From NCBI GenBank assembly GCA_900770865.1, contig CAAGLU010000372.1, forward strand, positions 1-25,745: a stretch of DNA of 25,745 bases, read 5' to 3'. Below, one piece after another: positions 23,334-25,745 of this stretch. Position numbers and translations under genes: made by a program. Position 1 is the first letter of the stretch; every line of letters starts with the position of its first letter. The notes under the pieces were generated by a model. That model was not told the origin of the DNA, did no database searches, and saw nothing but the letters and a program-made list of their open reading frames with translations. This DNA is from an uncultured Atopobiaceae bacterium. Its GTDB lineage: Bacteria; Actinomycetota; Coriobacteriia; Coriobacteriales; Atopobiaceae.

Positions 23334-24647
23334 ATGCAACGACACGAACGAGAGATAATCGGCGTCGATGACAGGGTCTCTGTCTCGCGCGCCATCCCGC
23401 TGGGCATCCAGCACATGATGAGCATGTTTGGCTCGACGGTTCTGGTTCCGGTCCTCACGGGCCTTGACCCAAACGTGGCCATCATGTGCTCAGGCATCGG
23501 AACCATCTGCTACCTCCTGGTAACTAGGAACAAAATTCCCAGCTACCTGGGTAGCTCGTTTGCCTTCATCAGCCCCATTGTGATCATTGGTGCCACGCGT
23601 GGCCTCAATGCCGCCCTCTCTGGCGTTGTTGTGGCAGGCTTGGTGTTCCTCGCTGTTGCGGGAATCATCAAGCTCGTGGGTACCGGATGGCTCGACAGGC
23701 TGCTCCCGCCGGTACTTGTCGCCTCCGTCATGGTGGTCATCGGCGTTGGCCTCTCTGCGACTGCTGCCAAGATGGCCTTTCAGACGACGGCGGCGGATGG
23801 GACTACCGTGTTCTACGGGCTTGGAGCCATCATTGCCGCAATCACCCTGTTTGCGGCCGTCATCTTCTCGAGCATGGGTGGTCTCATCGGTACTGTTCCC
23901 GTGCTTCTCGCCATCATCCTTGGCTACCTTGTCTCTTTGGCCTGTGGGCTCGTCGACTTCCAGCCGGTCATTGACGCCGCGTGGATTGGCCTTCCCACGT
24001 TCCAGCATCCCGTATGGGACTGGGGCGCTATTGCCCTCATTGGGCCCGTCGCTCTCGTCGTGGTGATTGAGCATATCGGCCACCTCCTGGCGGTTGGCGA
24101 GATCGTAGGCAAGGACTATCGCCCCATGCTGCCGCGCTCTCTTGCCGGTGACGGCATCTCGACGGTGATTTCGGGCTTCCTGGGCGGTCCTCCCACCACA
24201 ACGTATGCCGAGAACATCGGCGTCATGAGCGTCACGCGCGTCTACTCTACGCAGGTCTTCTGGTATGCAGCCGGGTTTGCATTGGTTGTTGGCGGCTTCT
24301 GTCCCAAGCTTGCGGCGCTCATCCGCTCCATTCCGTCCCCGGTCATGGGTGGTGTGAGCCTTCTGCTCTTTGGACTCATCGCCTCAAACGGCCTCAGGAT
24401 GTTCGTCACTAACAAGGTTGACTTTGGCGCCAACCGCAACCTCATGATTGCCTCCGTTGTCATCATCCTGGGCGTTGGCATGGAGACCTCCGGCATCTCC
24501 ATCCCCATCGGCCAGTATGCGCTTCCTGGCATGGCAACCTCTACGCTGGTGGGTATCATCATGAACCTCGTACTGCCTATGCCACCCGCGGAGAAGACTG
24601 CTCATCCGGAAGCAACCCAGGATGGGTCTACTGCGCCTCAGTCTTAG
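23334..24647 (+). CDS. uraA: Uracil permease (UraA/PyrP type, NCS2)
   Basis: This 437-residue proton-linked transporter imports uracil for salvage. The motifs SYLGSSFAFISP, VVVIEHIGHLLAVGEI and GGPPTTTYAENIGVMSVTRV are those of the UraA/PyrP branch, including the substrate-binding glutamate in IEHIGH and the GPPTTTYAEN loop. About 12-14 membrane segments are evident, followed by a hydrophilic C-terminus. I start at ATG 23334 (MQRHEREIIGVDD). AAAAGGAG lies 13 bases upstream, which is somewhat far; an in-frame GTG at 23322 is an alternative, and the earlier TTG at 23271 would lie within the leader hairpin. The terminator upstream makes this a separate unit from the purine permease. Confidence 0.94.
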   Translation: MQRHEREIIGVDDRVSVSRAIPLGIQHMMSMFGSTVLVPVLTGLDPNVAIMCSGIGTICYLLVTRNKIPSYLGSSFAFISPIVIIGATRGLNAALSGVVVAGLVFLAVAGIIKLVGTGWLDRLLPPVLVASVMVVIGVGLSATAAKMAFQTTAADGTTVFYGLGAIIAAITLFAAVIFSSMGGLIGTVPVLLAIILGYLVSLACGLVDFQPVIDAAWIGLPTFQHPVWDWGAIALIGPVALVVVIEHIGHLLAVGEIVGKDYRPMLPRSLAGDGISTVISGFLGGPPTTTYAENIGVMSVTRVYSTQVFWYAAGFALVVGGFCPKLAALIRSIPSPVMGGVSLLLFGLIASNGLRMFVTNKVDFGANRNLMIASVVIILGVGMETSGISIPIGQYALPGMATSTLVGIIMNLVLPMPPAEKTAHPEATQDGSTAPQS

Positions 24648-24689
24648 TTGCGTCCTTCGGGCGCTCCGATCTTTCCCATATTTGCGCGT

Positions 24690-24726
24690 ATCCCCATGGC
24701 CCTCGGAGCGAGGCTCCCGTGGGGAT
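24690..24726 (+). terminator. Nested hairpin after uraA, possible terminator
   Basis: An outer stem ATCCCCA (24690-24696) with TGGGGAT (24720-24726) encloses CCTCG-GAG-CGAGG (24701-24713). It lies about 43 bases after the uraA stop. It is followed by TCTCATATG, with no T-run, so it may be an inefficient terminator or a 3' stabiliser. Confidence 0.45.
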
Positions 24727-24752
24727 TCTCATATGTTAGTGAGAAAGTCGTA

Positions 24753-24777
24753 TATACCACCCATCAGGTGGGGTATA
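24753..24777. promoter_or_regulatory. G/C-tract palindrome upstream of trxB (operator candidate)
   Basis: TATACC (24753-24758) and GGTATA (24772-24777) are a perfect inverted repeat around 13 bases (ACCCATCAGGTGG) that also contain ACC/GGT arms. The pattern of AT-rich ends flanking C and G tracts resembles operators of CsoR/CstR/FrmR-type repressors. The assignment is by eye only. It sits about 70 bases before trxB. Confidence 0.4.
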
Positions 24778-24846
24778 GCAGGGGAGAGTAACGCAAAGCT
24801 GTAGGCCAGGGGAGTGCCGCATACTCTGCTCGCCTTGCCGGATTGG

Positions 24847-25745
24847 ATGCAAATGGAAAGCAATAACAAGCAGGTAAAAGACCTCGTCATTGTTGGCGGT
24901 GGCCCCGCCGGTCTCACGGCGTCAATCTATGCGCAGCGCTCGCTCTTGGACGCGGTGACTTTGGAGCAGGAGGCCTTTGGCGGACAGGCCATCTTGACGA
25001 GTGAGATTGACAACTATCCGGGGCTCCCGCACACGGACGGCTATACGCTCTCAGAGGCCATGCGTTCCCAGGCAACAGACCTTGGGGCCGAGGTCCGCAT
25101 GGAGCAGGTCACGGGCATCTCTCGCGATGACAAGAGTGGGCTCTTCACGCTTGCCACACCGGACGGTGACATTGTTGCCAAGTCCGTCATTCTCGCCGGG
25201 GGCGCTACGCCGCGACGCGCCGGCTTCCAGGGTGAGGAGAAGTTCGCCTCCCATGGCGTTTCGTACTGCGCTACCTGCGATGGCATGTTTTACCGAGGAA
25301 AGCGCGTCTACGTTGTGGGCGGTGGAAACTCTGCGGCCGAGGAGGCCTTGTTCCTCACGCGCTTTGCAAACGAGGTCATCTTGATCGTGCGCAAGGATCA
25401 CCTGCGTGCGCAGGCTGCGGTTGCCCGCGAGCTCGAGGAGAACACGAAAGTAACCGTTAGGTACCTTACGAGTATCGTCTCGCTAGAGGGCGGGGAGCTT
25501 CCCAGCACCATCACGTTTAGGAACAATGAGACCGGTGAGACTACGTCCGAGAGCTACGACGAGGGCTCTTTTGGCGTCTTCGTCTTTGTGGGGCGCGTGC
25601 CCGCAAGCCAGCTCGTAGAAGGCCTTGTCGAGCTTGACCCGTCTGGATACGTGATAACCGACGAGCGCATGGCGACAAAGACTCCGGGGCTTTATGCCGC
25701 GGGAGACGTTCGCAAGACTCCGCTGCGCCAGATCGTGACGGCTGC
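24847..25745 (+). CDS. trxB: Thioredoxin reductase (3' end beyond window)
   Basis: The frame is open to the window edge and gives 299 residues of an NADPH-dependent flavoprotein that reduces thioredoxin. The FAD-binding motif VIVGGGPAGLTAS lies near the start. The redox-active site CATC gives C141 and C144 (SYCATCDGMF). The NADPH-binding GGGNSAAEEALFLT motif follows, then the second FAD motif TPGLYAAGDVR near the edge. Only a short C-terminal piece is missing. Start codon choice is uncertain: ATG 24847 and ATG 24853 are both in frame and neither has a strong ribosome binding site. Thioredoxin reductase supports ribonucleotide reductase and thiol repair, which fits its nucleotide-metabolism neighbours. 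Confidence 0.95.
   Translation, partial: MQMESNNKQVKDLVIVGGGPAGLTASIYAQRSLLDAVTLEQEAFGGQAILTSEIDNYPGLPHTDGYTLSEAMRSQATDLGAEVRMEQVTGISRDDKSGLFTLATPDGDIVAKSVILAGGATPRRAGFQGEEKFASHGVSYCATCDGMFYRGKRVYVVGGGNSAAEEALFLTRFANEVILIVRKDHLRAQAAVARELEENTKVTVRYLTSIVSLEGGELPSTITFRNNETGETTSESYDEGSFGVFVFVGRVPASQLVEGLVELDPSGYVITDERMATKTPGLYAAGDVRKTPLRQIVTA

Overview
The window is a chromosomal housekeeping segment from a high-GC Gram-positive bacterium. It shows no phage, transposon, CRISPR, rRNA or tRNA signal. Gene content and order (rnj-ftsK ... pgsA-cinA-recA-recX ... miaB-miaA-hflX, then lexA divergent from a LysM gene, nrdR, dut) match the RNase J-FtsK-RecA-LexA-NrdR block of Actinobacteria. The presence of RNase Y, SpoVS, YajQ and RimO, and the absence of hfq and mutS/mutL from the miaB-miaA-hflX stretch, points to class Coriobacteriia (Olsenella/Atopobium/Collinsella-like). 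The taxonomic call is inference from gene content, not a database match.

Layout: (1) 1-252, tail of an unidentified gene. (2) 488-8271 and on to 9412, a dense plus-strand run: RNase J, FtsK, a very long RodZ-like protein, YajQ, RimO, PgsA and a stand-alone CinA C-terminal amidohydrolase, closed by a hairpin at 9449-9472. (3) 9645-11455, recA-recX, with a LexA box inside the recA promoter and a strong hairpin inside the start of recX. (4) 11577-14455, rny behind a near-consensus promoter, followed by a GHKL-type ATPase of unknown role. (5) 14603-18597, spoVS-miaB-miaA-hflX, almost without gaps. (6) 18610-20063 on the minus strand, lexA followed by a membrane acyltransferase. (7) 20064-20258, a divergent SOS control region with three LexA-box-like sites. 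(8) 20259-21753, a SOS-type LysM membrane protein (YneA/DivS/ChiZ-like), nrdR and dut. (9) 21842-24647, two nucleobase permeases (purine AzgA-type, uracil UraA-type) separated by a clear terminator. (10) 24847 to the end, trxB, cut by the window edge and preceded by structured DNA including a G/C-tract palindrome.

The genes fit several linked jobs: mRNA decay (RNase J and RNase Y), chromosome segregation, shape and division (FtsK, RodZ, LysM protein), the SOS response (RecA, RecX, LexA, LysM protein), tRNA and ribosome modification (MiaA, MiaB, RimO, HflX), and nucleotide supply (NrdR, Dut, the two permeases, thioredoxin reductase). The clearest regulatory result is that the recA promoter and the LysM-gene promoter share one architecture: a -35 element followed at once by a CGAAC-N4-GTTCG-type box in the spacer. 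The least understood part is the MutL-like ATPase placed between rny and spoVS.
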